58,998 nucleotides of DNA from positions 1 to 58,998 of the forward strand of contig JBBDNV010000180.1 in NCBI GenBank assembly GCA_040877415.1. The letters are read 5' to 3'. The translations under genes were made by a program, and so were the position numbers. This stretch comes from JBBDNV01 sp040877415 (GTDB lineage: Bacteria; Planctomycetota; Planctomycetia; Pirellulales; PALSA-1355). The notes beneath the pieces are model-generated. The model made no database searches. It was not told the DNA's origin and worked only from the letters and a program-made list of their open reading frames with translations. Every line of letters begins with the position of its first letter. The stretch's first letter is position 1. Below are positions 36,324 to 44,334 of the stretch, one piece after another.

Positions 36324-36394
36324 TGCCCGGTAGTGTAACGGTAGCACGAATGGCTCTGAACCATTTAGTCAAGGTTCGAATCCTTGCTGGGCAG
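36324..36394 (+). tRNA. tRNA-Gln (CTG anticodon)
   Basis: 71 nt. The acceptor stem pairs TGCCCGG with CTGGGCA (one G-T pair); the D arm contains AACGGTAG; the anticodon stem AATGG/CCATT encloses the loop CTCTGAA with anticodon CTG; the T arm is CAAGG-TTCGAAT-CCTTG. The discriminator base is G; CCA is not encoded. Confidence 0.93.
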
Positions 36395-36954
36395 CTTTGA
36401 AAGGGGCGTGCGCGTCGTCCAATTGGACGGCAAAGGTGGTCCGCCCACGCCGTCCGGAAGGTGCTGCCAACCGCATAGCTACCCCAAATGGGGGTATTTG
36501 CCGAATGCCCCCTTGGTCGACATGGCCCAAAAAAGGGCTCGGCGGGGCAGCGAATTCGGCACTACCGCCCGGGGGTATCAAAATCCGTTTCGGGCGAATG
36601 TTTTTTCTTGACAAGACCGATTCCCTCGGCCATAATCCCGCTTAGTACAAAAGTCCCTCCAATTGCGGATTAGCTACTGAATCCTTTCTTACGGTGCTGA
36701 GCGCCTTTCAGGCAGGCTCACGCGCTTTCTAAAAAGGACCGCGCCGGGTCCTCCCAGTTTCGCCGAGACGATGATCGTTCGCGCCGTGCTGTGCGCGCTG
36801 TCGTCCGGTCCGGTGTGGTTTCCACGCAGCAAAGCTCGTTGAGTCGTGCGCGCCGCAGCCCGGGAACTTCCAGCGGCAAGATCCTCCAAGACCAGCGTGT
36901 GGAATTCACCATTGCGTTTCAACATTTGAAACAAGGACCAAACGGGGAGGGACG
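36395..36954 (+). other. Long leader with hairpins between tRNA-Gln and a PEP-CTERM gene
   Basis: 560 nt without a recognisable protein gene. It contains a near-consensus sigma70 promoter and, downstream of it, several stem-loops, for example AGGACC/GGGTCCT near 36737-36755. A non-coding RNA or a structured leader of about 310 nt is possible. Confidence 0.4.
36608..36636 (+). promoter_or_regulatory. Near-consensus sigma70 promoter
   Basis: TTGACA (36608-36613), a 17-nt spacer and CATAAT (36631-36636). This is the best sigma70 match noticed in the window. The next gene on this strand starts 318 nt downstream. Confidence 0.6.
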
Positions 36955-37761
36955 ATGATTTCGCGGTTGCTTCAAGCCTTCGATCGGCGAGTGGTTTATT
37001 GGCTGCTCGCGACGGCGCTCGCTTTTACCACCCGTTTGGCGCTGGCCGCGCCGATCGAATACGGCGACTTTGGCCCCGACCCGCCGGGCGTCACGATGTA
37101 TCTGGGCGTCATGGAGTCGTCCGCAACCGACCCGGTGCCCCCCGGGCGATACGGACCGCCCGAATTGATCGGCGACGTGCTGGATTTCGACCCCACCGAA
37201 TTTGTCGCATTCGCGACGGCCGGCGATTCGGACATCACCGACGTCCAGTTGAACTTTACCCTGATGACCCTGCCGGGGACGGCAGCGACTTCACTTACGC
37301 TCAGCGAAGGAGGCGACTACACCCTCTTCGGCGGAGGAACCGCGCTAACGCAGGTGGCAGCCGGAGCAATCATCAAGGTCAAGATCCTGGAAGTCGACGG
37401 CGTCCCTTTGGCCGATCCCGTGGAATCCAACCTCAACGGCTCCGTGGCTTTCGATCTGATTGCCAATCCGGGAATCGTCCAGCCCTGGTCGCTCGGCCTT
37501 TTCGTCGATTTCGAATCGATTTTGAATGGCTCGGAAACTCCCTATGAGCTTGGCGTTTCCAAGGCGGAAGTGGTGATCGACGACCAGTTGCTCGCCATCA
37601 GCGATGCCGATTCAATCGCGTTCATCGCCAAGAAGGACTTCATCATTCGGCCGAATATCGTGCCCGAGCCGACGTCGCTGGCGATGATGACCATCGCCCT
37701 GGCCGGTTACGGCGTCGCGTTTCGTCGCCGCATCCTGCGAATTCTTAAACGGCGCAGCTAG
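36955..37761 (+). CDS. PEP-CTERM sorting-domain protein
   Basis: 268 aa; the start has GGGGAGGGACG directly upstream. Signal peptide through about residue 31 (LLATALAFTTRLALAA). The body looks like an extracellular beta-rich domain. The C-terminus has IVPEPTSLAMMT, a membrane-like segment and RRRILRILKRRS, the PEP-CTERM tag recognised by exosortase. A preceding FIAKKDFIIRPN segment is shared by other planctomycete PEP-CTERM proteins. It is not obviously related to the other three PEP-CTERM proteins here. Function unknown. Confidence 0.85.
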   Translation: MISRLLQAFDRRVVYWLLATALAFTTRLALAAPIEYGDFGPDPPGVTMYLGVMESSATDPVPPGRYGPPELIGDVLDFDPTEFVAFATAGDSDITDVQLNFTLMTLPGTAATSLTLSEGGDYTLFGGGTALTQVAAGAIIKVKILEVDGVPLADPVESNLNGSVAFDLIANPGIVQPWSLGLFVDFESILNGSETPYELGVSKAEVVIDDQLLAISDADSIAFIAKKDFIIRPNIVPEPTSLAMMTIALAGYGVAFRRRILRILKRRS

Positions 37762-37819
37762 TATTTTCGCAAGCGGTCGCGCAACGTTGTTGCCGGCGAA
37801 TGGTATTCTTGCCTACGTC

Positions 37820-39004
37820 ATGGCAACCTTCATATTTACCTGGGAACTTGGGTTCGGGCTGGGACATTTGGTGAACCTGCGGCCGTTGGCCGAGGGCTTA
37901 AGCGTCCGTGGGCACCGGGTGGCGCTCGCGCTGCGAGATTTGTCGCGCGCCAAAGCGATTTTCCAGGGGCAGAACATCGAGTACTGGCAGGCCCCGTGCA
38001 AGACCCGGGCCACCAGGCAAATCGCCTCTACCCTGTCGTTCGCCCACATCTTGTACGACGCGGGGTATTGCGACCTCGACGAATTGGCGGGGATGTGCGA
38101 GGCATGGCGAAGCATCTTTCGCGCGGTCGATCCGGACGTCATCGTTTTCGATCACAGCCCGACGGCCCTTTTGGCCGCGCGCCCGTTTCGGGCCAAGCGC
38201 GTGACTCTGGGGACCGGATTTTTTTGCCCGCTCGACGAGTCTCCCCTGCAATGTTTGCAGCCCTGGCTGAAGGCCGATACGTCACAGGCGGCGCGGGACG
38301 AAGAGGAAATCTTGCACAGGATGAACCGGCTGCTGGCTGTCTGGAACCAGCCGCCGCTTGCGCGCGTGGCCGGACTGTTTCATCCCAGCGACGAGCACCT
38401 GCTGGCGACCTTTGCCGAATTGGACCACTATCAGGGCCGCACCGGGGCTCGCTACTGGGGAGCCTGGTCGAGCGGATTCGGCAAGCCACCCCAGTGGCCC
38501 GACGGATCAGGCAAGAGGATCTACGCCTACCTGAAACCGTTTCAGGAGCTGCCGAAGCTGCTGGACGTGATCAAGCGGTCCGCCTGTCCGGCGATCGTCT
38601 ATTGCGACGGCATTCCCGCCCAGCTCCAGCGGCAGTTTCAAGCGCCCACGGTGCGGTTCGAAAACGAGCCGCTGGACATCCAGCGCGCGGCGCGCGAGTG
38701 CGACCTGGCGATCCTGAACGCCAACCACGGCACGGCGGTGGTCATGCTCCTGGCCGGCAAGCCGCTGTTGCTGATACCGATCCACGTCGAACAGGCGCTG
38801 TTGGCGGGCGCGATCATGCGCATGGACGCGGGGCTCGGCGCTTCGCCCACCAGTTCCCAGGAGATCGAGGGGCAATTCGGCCGGCTGCTGGCCGGCAATC
38901 TGTGCGTCGCCGGCGCGCGGCAGTTTGCCACACGCTACGCCTCGTTCGACGCCGATCGCCAACTGGCGGCGATCGTGGAGCGGCTGGAAGCATTGGCCCT
39001 CTAA
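37820..39004 (+). CDS. GT-B glycosyltransferase, UGT/MurG-like
   Basis: 394 aa from the ATG at 37820. The N-terminal part has GFGLGHLVNLRPLAEGL and GHRVALALRDL, the acceptor-side pattern of GT1/MurG-like enzymes. The C-terminal half has LNANHGTAVVMLLAGKPLLL and IPIHVEQALLAG, which matches the donor-binding HGG...P..EQ pattern of UDP-sugar transferases. There is no signal peptide or membrane helix. The acceptor is unknown; an adjacent PEP-CTERM gene suggests surface-polymer modification but does not prove it. Confidence 0.78.
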   Translation: MATFIFTWELGFGLGHLVNLRPLAEGLSVRGHRVALALRDLSRAKAIFQGQNIEYWQAPCKTRATRQIASTLSFAHILYDAGYCDLDELAGMCEAWRSIFRAVDPDVIVFDHSPTALLAARPFRAKRVTLGTGFFCPLDESPLQCLQPWLKADTSQAARDEEEILHRMNRLLAVWNQPPLARVAGLFHPSDEHLLATFAELDHYQGRTGARYWGAWSSGFGKPPQWPDGSGKRIYAYLKPFQELPKLLDVIKRSACPAIVYCDGIPAQLQRQFQAPTVRFENEPLDIQRAARECDLAILNANHGTAVVMLLAGKPLLLIPIHVEQALLAGAIMRMDAGLGASPTSSQEIEGQFGRLLAGNLCVAGARQFATRYASFDADRQLAAIVERLEALAL

Positions 39005-39077
39005 GCATGACCGCGCCACGAATGGCGCAAGTCGAGCCGCGCGCTCGGCGCTACCCGCTAGGCCCGCGGTGGCACCA

Positions 39078-39127
39078 TAAAAAAAGCTGTCCCCCCTGCC
39101 CTGTTTTCCAGGACAGAGTGGACAGCT
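39078..39127 (-). terminator. Intrinsic terminator of the csrA-HU operon
   Basis: On the minus strand AGCTGTCC pairs with GGACAGCT (plus-strand positions 39085-39092 and 39120-39127), with an inner CCTG/CAGG hairpin, and the stem is followed by a run of seven T. It lies 66 nt after the HU-like gene. Confidence 0.75.
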
Positions 39128-39192
39128 CCTGTCTGGCTAGCCAGCATCCGTTCCGGCTGCCTCTGTTCTTGCCGAACCGGGGCGATGTCCCG

Positions 39193-39519
39193 TTAGACCA
39201 TCTGCTTCAGGTTCTTGAGGGCTTGCAGCTTGACGACGTTGCGGGCCGGCTTGGCCTTGAAGATCGTCTCCTGCTTCGTAAAGGGGTTGATGCCGGCGCG
39301 CTGCCCAACGGCCGGCTTGCGGACCACCTTGATTTTCAGCAGGCCGGGCACGGTGAAAATGCCGGGGCCGCTTTTGAGCTGCTTGCCGACCAATTCAGCC
39401 AGCGCGTCGAAGACGCTGGTGATTTGGGCTTTCGACAGGCCGGTGTATTCGCCCAGGGCATGCCCGATTTCCGACTTGCTCATGGGCTTTGGAGCTTTCT
39501 CTCTGATCTTGGTGGTCAT
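39193..39519 (-). CDS. HU/IHF-family DNA-binding protein
   Basis: 108 aa. The helical dimer part is SKSEIGHALGEYTGLSKAQI with VFDALAELV, followed by the beta-arm region FTVPGLLKIKVVRKPAVGQR and RAGINPFTKQETIF. The arm contains the conserved PxxGxRxGINPxT pattern of HU proteins that bend DNA. A 12-residue basic extension precedes the domain. It starts 11 nt after the end of csrA and the pair ends at a terminator, so they form a two-gene operon. Confidence 0.9.
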   Translation of the reverse strand: MTTKIREKAPKPMSKSEIGHALGEYTGLSKAQITSVFDALAELVGKQLKSGPGIFTVPGLLKIKVVRKPAVGQRAGINPFTKQETIFKAKPARNVVKLQALKNLKQMV

Positions 39520-39530
39520 GGCTTGTCCCT

Positions 39531-39737
39531 TTAAGAGTTCGAAGAATCTGCCCGACGAACACCGCTGGCTCCCTCGGCGCGTTTGATCGCGTCATACACT
39601 TCCTGCCGATGAACCGGAATGTCCTTCGGAGCCTCGATGCCGAGGCGGACTTTGTCGCCGCGGATGTCGACGACGGTAATCACAATGTTGTCATTGATGA
39701 TAATGGTCTCGTTTACCTTCCGGGATAAGACGAGCAT
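39531..39737 (-). CDS. csrA: Carbon storage regulator CsrA
   Basis: 68 aa from the ATG at 39737 with AGGAGG upstream. CsrA dimers bind GGA motifs in mRNA leaders and control translation or decay. The sequence begins MLVLSRKVNETIIINDNI and contains RLGIEAPKDIPVHRQEVY, with the RNA-binding arginine in VHRQEV. Size is typical. A second, longer CsrA is encoded at 57677-58066. In many bacteria csrA neighbours flagellar genes; here its partner is an HU gene. Confidence 0.95.
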   Translation of the reverse strand: MLVLSRKVNETIIINDNIVITVVDIRGDKVRLGIEAPKDIPVHRQEVYDAIKRAEGASGVRRADSSNS

Positions 39738-40264
39738 AACGGTGCCCCTCCTGTATTGGGCCGCCCTTGTTCGATTCGACCGGTACACGACGGATGATTC
39801 GCAACCTGCCACGCGGCTATTTGGGCTCGTTGCTTTCGCGCATCAACCGCGACGTCCGGCGGACGTTGATTGCACTATGAACATGCTAGGTCACGCTGTG
39901 CACGAGGCTCTCGGGGCGGGCAAAAAATGCTGAGATTCCCCGGTCGCTTTGGGCCGGTTGCGCCGGGCGTGCCGACCGCGGCGCGGCGCTGGATCGATCG
40001 CGCGGACTGCGCCCCGCGTGGCGAGGGGCCGCGCGAGCCCGAAACGGGGATCGGCAAGGCCGCTTTTTCCGGAGTTTTCGCCCGCTAGGCGGCCGTTTCG
40101 CCAAGAAACGCCACAACCGCCCGGCCGATTTCCGCCGCCGCGTCCGCCGGCACGAAGTGGCTCGCCGCGACTTCCCTTTCGCGCTAGTGCGCGAAACGGC
40201 GGCAAACCTCACGCTGCCGGCCAATGAGAATCGAGCCGGGCTCGGCGTTGATTGACCGAGGTGC
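39738..40264. other. Intergenic region with a hydrolase remnant
   Basis: 527 nt without an intact gene. The only protein-like signal is the fragment at 40086-40165. The first part presumably carries the csrA promoter. Confidence 0.45.
40086..40165 (-). pseudogene. C-terminal remnant of an alpha/beta hydrolase
   Basis: In one minus-strand frame this reads ASHFVPADAAAEIGRAVVAF followed by LGETAA and a stop, which resembles the C-terminal catalytic-His segment of haloalkane dehalogenase-type hydrolases. A stop codon occurs a few codons upstream and no further hydrolase sequence is seen. Confidence 0.4.
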
Positions 40265-40729
40265 TCATTGGTACCACCTGCCGATCCATTCGGCCACCAG
40301 GGCCGGCTTCTCCTCGTTTTCCAATTCGACCGTGATCAGCCACGTGACTTGGACGCCGCCTTGAAAGTCGTCGATCGCCTTGACCGCGGTCTGCGAACGA
40401 ATGCGCGAGCCGGCGCGCACCGGGTTGGGAAACCGCACGCGGTTCAGCCCGTAGTTGATCCCCATCTTGCGATCGCCCTTGATCTCGACCGATTGAAGGT
40501 GCATGTGAGTCACAAGCGAAAGCGTGAGAAAGCCGTGGGCGATGGTCGTCTGAAACGGGCTTTCGCGCTCGGCGCGCCGGCGATCCACGTGAATCCACTG
40601 GTGGTCGTTCGTCAGCTCGGCGAACGCGTCGATCATTTCCTGCGTGACCGTGACCCAATCGCTCTGGCCGACCTGCTGGCCAACCAGCGTGCGCAGCTCG
40701 TCGAGACCGTTAATCGTCCGCAATGCCAT
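40265..40729 (-). CDS. MaoC-like hot-dog-fold dehydratase
   Basis: 154 aa from the ATG at 40729. MaoC/(R)-specific enoyl-CoA hydratase family: the hydratase motif appears as MIDAFAELTNDHQWIHVD, with Asp and His in the usual positions, and PFQTTIAHGFLTLSL follows. It probably hydrates enoyl-thioesters in the cytoplasm. Residues TNYGLNRVRF-like (INYGLNRVRFPNPVRAG) are also family features. Single gene, not part of an operon. Confidence 0.88.
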   Translation of the reverse strand: MALRTINGLDELRTLVGQQVGQSDWVTVTQEMIDAFAELTNDHQWIHVDRRRAERESPFQTTIAHGFLTLSLVTHMHLQSVEIKGDRKMGINYGLNRVRFPNPVRAGSRIRSQTAVKAIDDFQGGVQVTWLITVELENEEKPALVAEWIGRWYQ

Positions 40730-41089
40730 GATGGGTCGCCTTTTTTGGAAGAATGCTCGCTTTGCCAGCAACCAACATGGCAGCACCCGACGGCGCGGTC
40801 AAATGGATGGCGCGCCTCGAAGCGCCAGCAGCGCCACGGGGGCCCTTTAGGGCTGACCCACCACGCGCGCGGGCCGTCGTCGCCGCGATTTTGCGGTTTC
40901 GTCAAGACCGGTTTTCACTTCGCCGATCTTGATATCGTGGGGATGATATCATGGCCCTTGGCACGGCGACCCCCGCGCGGCGGACCGCGGAACCTCGTAT
41001 TCAGCGAAACGGACGCGGACGCTACACTCACCTGACTCATGAAGCCCGGCCGGGATCGCCGGGGCACGGCAACAAGGAGGTTGCGACAC
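40730..41089 (+). other. Intergenic region, no gene recognised
   Basis: 360 nt. It contains two GATATC sites 14 nt apart (about 40930-40950) and a ribosome-binding site AAGGAGG at 41074. No other feature is evident. Confidence 0.4.
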
Positions 41090-41359
41090 ATGACCATTTC
41101 TCCCAATCCGGGACAAATCCGCACCATCGTCTTCCGCACGTTCCTCGAGCTCGACGTCGACGAAGACGCGCTTGTGGACCTGGACGAGCGGGTCGTACTC
41201 GACGAGGGGCGCTACGTCGCCCGCAGCTACCGCGTCGACAATTACCTGGCGATGTGGATGATCGACGTCGGGCTGGTGCAGTTCTACGACAGCACCGGCA
41301 ACATGCTGCGGACCGTCAACCTGTTCGAAGAGATCGAACCGCAACGGATGGCGGCTTAG
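41090..41359 (+). CDS. Small conserved hypothetical acidic protein
   Basis: 89 aa from the ATG at 41090, with AAGGAGG 9 nt upstream. Composition is acidic with LDVDEDALVDLDERVVLDEG in the middle, then YRVDNYLAMWMIDVGLVQFY. No signal peptide, membrane helix or catalytic motif is visible. I recognise it only as the type of short protein common in planctomycete genomes. It ends one nucleotide before the small repeat element at 41361. Confidence 0.65.
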   Translation: MTISPNPGQIRTIVFRTFLELDVDEDALVDLDERVVLDEGRYVARSYRVDNYLAMWMIDVGLVQFYDSTGNMLRTVNLFEEIEPQRMAA

Positions 41360-41360
41360 C

Positions 41361-41471
41361 AGGGATCAGCGGGTCAGGGGCGAGGGGTCAGTAACGAAGA
41401 TGCGCGCGCAAAGCGCCCGGGTAAGGGCGCAAAGAGGTCAGCGGACGTCTTTCCACTGACCGCTGATCCCT
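41361..41471. repeat. MITE-like element, copy 1
   Basis: About 111 bp bounded by inverted termini: AGGGATCAGCGGGTCAG (41361-41377) and CTGACCGCTGATCCCT (41456-41471). The segment 41371-41430 matches, on the opposite strand, the segment at 45196-45255 with three substitutions and one 2-nt indel. It has no coding capacity. Confidence 0.65.
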
Positions 41472-41501
41472 GGTGCGCCAGGCCGCGTCGGACACGAACC
41501 G
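41472..41501 (+). pseudogene. 30-bp fragment of the yqgE 3' region
   Basis: Identical over 30 nt to 45305-45334, which lies inside the intact yqgE gene, and in the same orientation. It starts right at the end of the repeat element and lies 6 nt before the PEP-CTERM stop codon at 41508. Confidence 0.75.
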
Positions 41502-41507
41502 CTGAGC

Positions 41508-42314
41508 TTACGCCGTGCGGTGCTTTCGCCAAGCGTACCCAAGCAAGCCGACGAGTCCAATCAGACTTAGAACGACTGAGGACGGCTCGGGTATGGACCA
41601 GTAGTTTTGCCAACCCCAATTTACGCCACTCCAGAGCGTGACATTCTGTGCCCCAAGTCCACTTCCCTTTGGCGTGCTGGCGAGGAAAAGCTCGGCCTTC
41701 CATGTGTGGCCCCTTGTTGTGTCGCCCCTACCAGGGAAGTCAAAGAACTGCGTGCTGTTGGCGGCCCCGCCGTCATCGTAGTACGGATTTGCCTGGCCCA
41801 CACCGACGTCTACAATGTTTTCGTTGACGCCATGGAGATTCACAGGCGCAATCTGGTGGTTATCCGTCACCACCTGTATCCAATGGATGTCATGCGTGGC
41901 GGCTGTCGGATCCCCGACGCCTGGGTTGTACTGGATGTAGAAGTCTGCTCCGACCCTTGCCGGAATTCCTTGCACATCGTAAGTGCGAACCTCCAGGCTG
42001 TTATTGGTCAATTCGGCGGCTGAATTGGGGAAGCCCCAACCAGCGACACCGGTATACGCCGCCGTGAGAACGGCAGTAAAATTGGCTGTTGGATTCAACT
42101 GCTCCGTTGGGTGGAGCGGATCGAGCGTGGCGACTCCAAAACCCCCCGCGACCGCGTACACATCCGTAGCGTCGTAGAGGCCGGATGACGGATTGCCAAG
42201 CACGACGTATGGGCCCCCACCGTAAATCTCCGTGATATGCGCTGCTATAGCACGACCCTGGACGGCGAAACATAGGGACAACAATAACAAGCATCTGATG
42301 ATAGGGACTGCCAT
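41508..42314 (-). CDS. PEP-CTERM sorting-domain protein
   Basis: 268 aa from the ATG at 42314, with GAGAGGAAAG 6 nt upstream. Signal peptide LLLLSLCFAVQGRAIAA. The C-terminal tag is SIPEPSSVVLSLI, a hydrophobic stretch, then WRKHRTA. The middle has HDIHWIQVVTDNHQ, NPYYDDGG and FFDFPGRGDT, followed by a WSGVNWGWQN block; this pattern is shared with the protein at 20409-21245. The family is likely an extracellular beta-sandwich. It is the first gene in the repeat-rich hotspot. Confidence 0.87.
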   Translation of the reverse strand: MAVPIIRCLLLLSLCFAVQGRAIAAHITEIYGGGPYVVLGNPSSGLYDATDVYAVAGGFGVATLDPLHPTEQLNPTANFTAVLTAAYTGVAGWGFPNSAAELTNNSLEVRTYDVQGIPARVGADFYIQYNPGVGDPTAATHDIHWIQVVTDNHQIAPVNLHGVNENIVDVGVGQANPYYDDGGAANSTQFFDFPGRGDTTRGHTWKAELFLASTPKGSGLGAQNVTLWSGVNWGWQNYWSIPEPSSVVLSLIGLVGLLGYAWRKHRTA

Positions 42315-42464
42315 TAGACTTTCCTCTCGTGAAAACCTTCGAATCGGCATTGAAATGACGTGACGGGCTTTCCTGAGACCTTCTCCCGCAGTAGAACTGC
42401 AATTAGGATCCGGTGGGCCGACCCTGGGCCGCGTTTACGCCTCAATGGGTCCTTGCGTTGATCC

Positions 42465-42878
42465 GACTTTTTTCCCACTTGGCCTGAGTCTGAAACCGAT
42501 CCAGACTCGCAACGGCCGCGAGGGAATGCAAACGTTCACAAGCAACCAAAGAAAAAGGGCGCTGACGTTCCACCGGCAATGGCGGAGCGCAAGCGCCCTG
42601 TTTCTTGGGGGGACGCGAGTTGTGGTCAACATTGGCGTTCTCCGTTTAGTTCGTCACGGCACCACGATTGGGTCCACCTCAGCCCTCTGGCTCTAGTCTA
42701 GTGATGCTTGCCGTAAAAAAGTGGGGGAACGGAAGTTGAGTGTCATGATGGCGGTCAGCCCACCTTGGTGTCAAACAATTTCTCCTTCAACACCCGATAA
42801 TTCTGCAAAAACCGGAAAATGGTTTCCTCCGATGACGGGGCGAATTGCGCGTGCTTGGTGGGCAAAGTGAGCAGCGGC
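42465..42878 (+). repeat. Direct repeat A, upstream of a PEP-CTERM gene
   Basis: About 414 bp that matches repeat B (44585-45065) in the same orientation, with insertions and deletions. Well-matched blocks include CCAGACTCGCAA, CTTGCCGTAAAAAAGTGGG and CAAACAATTT. Positions 42543-42611 are identical to 44689-44757 (69 bp). The similarity ends at about 42878, where the reverse-transcriptase remnant begins. Confidence 0.8.
42549..42606. other. Invariant hairpin in repeat A
   Basis: Arms 42549-42563 and 42592-42606 pair over 15 bp with one mismatch (GGGCGCT with AGCGCCC at the core), and a small inner CCACC/GGCGG stem may form. Read on the minus strand the stem is followed by TTTTTCTTT, so it could act as a terminator for the PEP-CTERM peptidase gene. 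Confidence 0.6.
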
Positions 42879-42885
42879 TGCGGCG

Positions 42886-43047
42886 TTGAAGGTGCGGCAA
42901 CACCCCCCCGACAAGACGTTCGTGGGCCGGATCAGTCGTGGGTTTGATTTTCTCGGATATACCTTTTCAACGGTTGGGTTGACGGGCATTGCCCGCAAGA
43001 CCGTCGAAGGGTTCGTCGCACGAGCGATCCGGCCTTTTGAGCAAGGG
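42886..43047 (+). pseudogene. C-terminal fragment of a group II-type reverse transcriptase
   Basis: In this frame the DNA encodes a stretch containing DKTFVGRISRGFDFLGYTFS, ARKTVEGFVARAI and FEQG. This closely resembles the segment after the catalytic core of bacterial group II intron-type reverse transcriptases, where HPDKTFIGRI...GFDFLGY is conserved. The YADD catalytic domain and the start are absent, a stop lies just upstream in frame, and the match fades after 43047. It begins within a few bases of the end of repeat A. Confidence 0.72.
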
Positions 43048-43125
43048 TGCGGACTCGCTGGGGCATCGGAGCGTGAGTGCGTCGCTGGCTACGCTCGGTT
43101 AACGGTGGTCTCGGACGATATGTCC

Positions 43126-44334
43126 CTAGCGTTTGTGATGACGACGCCGGCGGATCGACCACACTGCCAGTGCAGCCGCGGCGAGACCTGCTAGGACCAT
43201 CGTGCTAGGCTCAGGGACGGACTCCGCCACCGCGTATGTGATCCCCCACTGCGTATATGCACCGGAAAAAAACGCAGTCGAACCCCCAATGCTGTAGACC
43301 CATTGCGACTGGATCTGGTCCTTTTTGTCCCCCGGGTCGACGTAGGAAATAAGAGCGTTTTCGGGGCCGAACCGTTGGATGCCCACGAGCGTGATGACGT
43401 GCCCTCCATATCCGATTAGAGGCTGGATGAACAGCTCGATGTCTTGGTTATTGATCAACTCTTGCTGTATGTTGCTCAGGGCATGTGTGCCGAGCGGGAC
43501 CTCATGGGTTTCTATAGGGAACCGAGGGGAGAAGATTTCGAGGAACGCCTTCTTCCCTTCCAGGAATTGAGCGAATGTGGTGCCGACTGTATCGCTTGTC
43601 TGCATGAATTGTCGGAGACCTTCGGAGATGACGTCGGGAGCCGGGAGGTCCAAGTTGTACTCATTGTCCAACCACACTAGGCTGTTGGTTGCGGCCAGCG
43701 GAGCGCATTGATTCGTGCGCGTGCCCCCGTTGTAATCTGGCATGCCCTCGTGCCAGACCATCGGGCCCGGCGGGTCTACAAAGACGGGCGGCGGGAAGAG
43801 GGGTGGGACGAAGGGAGCGCCTAGCGGACCAAACTCCGTGACGCCCCAACCGTTATCCTGCTGATAAGACACCGGCGCACCGAGTGTGCGTGGAGTTCCG
43901 CCGGCGTAGATGGGAGCCGCGGCTCGAATGGTCGTGTCGATTGTTGTCTGGAATGAAGCCCCACTCTGGAAGAGCGATGCGTTGACCTGTGTGGCGATCG
44001 TCCGCGTGCCGGGCTCAAATCCGACGGCGAGGTTCCAGACGACCCACGTCCCGTCGTTTCGAACGACGTTCAAATACCCTTGATCGCTGCTCGTTCCCGT
44101 GCTGGTCACGTCCACGGCATACTCGACGAAGTCCGTACTTACCTGCGCCGGGCCCCACAAAACGGAGCTGTAAGCTTCTCCCGAGAGGATCGGAGCAGCA
44201 CCAGCGAAGGGCGCTGTTACAGAGAGTACCGCCATTGCGACGAGAGTCGCGCGGACTCCACGGCGGATCGCCGGCCCAACGTCAAAGCCGGCGTCCAGAT
44301 CTCTTGCTTCCAGGGCCGACTTTGAATTCTTCAT
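43126..44334 (-). CDS. PEP-CTERM protein with papain/C39-like cysteine peptidase layout
   Basis: 402 aa from the ATG at 44334, which has GAAGGAAG 6 nt upstream; an ATG at 44340 is an alternative. Signal region about 25-50 (ATLVAMAVLSVTAPFAGAAP). A first beta-rich domain of ~150 residues precedes NQCAPLAATNSLVWL, where Cys matches the catalytic position of C39-type peptidases (QCGPA-type). YGGHVITLVGIQRFG supplies a His and ISYVDPGDK an Asp in the expected order. The C-terminus ends with VPEPSTMVL, a membrane segment and RRRRHHKR, a PEP-CTERM tag. A surface-anchored or released peptidase, or an inactive relative, are both possible. Confidence 0.8.
   Translation of the reverse strand: MKNSKSALEARDLDAGFDVGPAIRRGVRATLVAMAVLSVTAPFAGAAPILSGEAYSSVLWGPAQVSTDFVEYAVDVTSTGTSSDQGYLNVVRNDGTWVVWNLAVGFEPGTRTIATQVNASLFQSGASFQTTIDTTIRAAAPIYAGGTPRTLGAPVSYQQDNGWGVTEFGPLGAPFVPPLFPPPVFVDPPGPMVWHEGMPDYNGGTRTNQCAPLAATNSLVWLDNEYNLDLPAPDVISEGLRQFMQTSDTVGTTFAQFLEGKKAFLEIFSPRFPIETHEVPLGTHALSNIQQELINNQDIELFIQPLIGYGGHVITLVGIQRFGPENALISYVDPGDKKDQIQSQWVYSIGGSTAFFSGAYTQWGITYAVAESVPEPSTMVLAGLAAAALAVWSIRRRRHHKR

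Noticed and set aside
36900..36917. A sigma54 (-24/-12) promoter before the PEP-CTERM gene at 36955.
   Set aside because: The spacing between GG and GC is 11 instead of 10 and the -24 box reads TGGAAT rather than TGGCAC.
42543..42611. Integron attC site as an explanation for the hairpin core.
   Set aside because: The expected GTTRRRY/RYYYAAC ends are missing and no integrase gene is present.
42755..42859. A 34-codon peptide frame kept in both long repeats (minus strand; also 44947-45048), both reading TKHAQFAP ... KLFDTK.
   Set aside because: Most differences between the copies fall at first and second codon positions rather than third, and one copy ends in a stop where the other reads on. 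This is what non-coding DNA would show.
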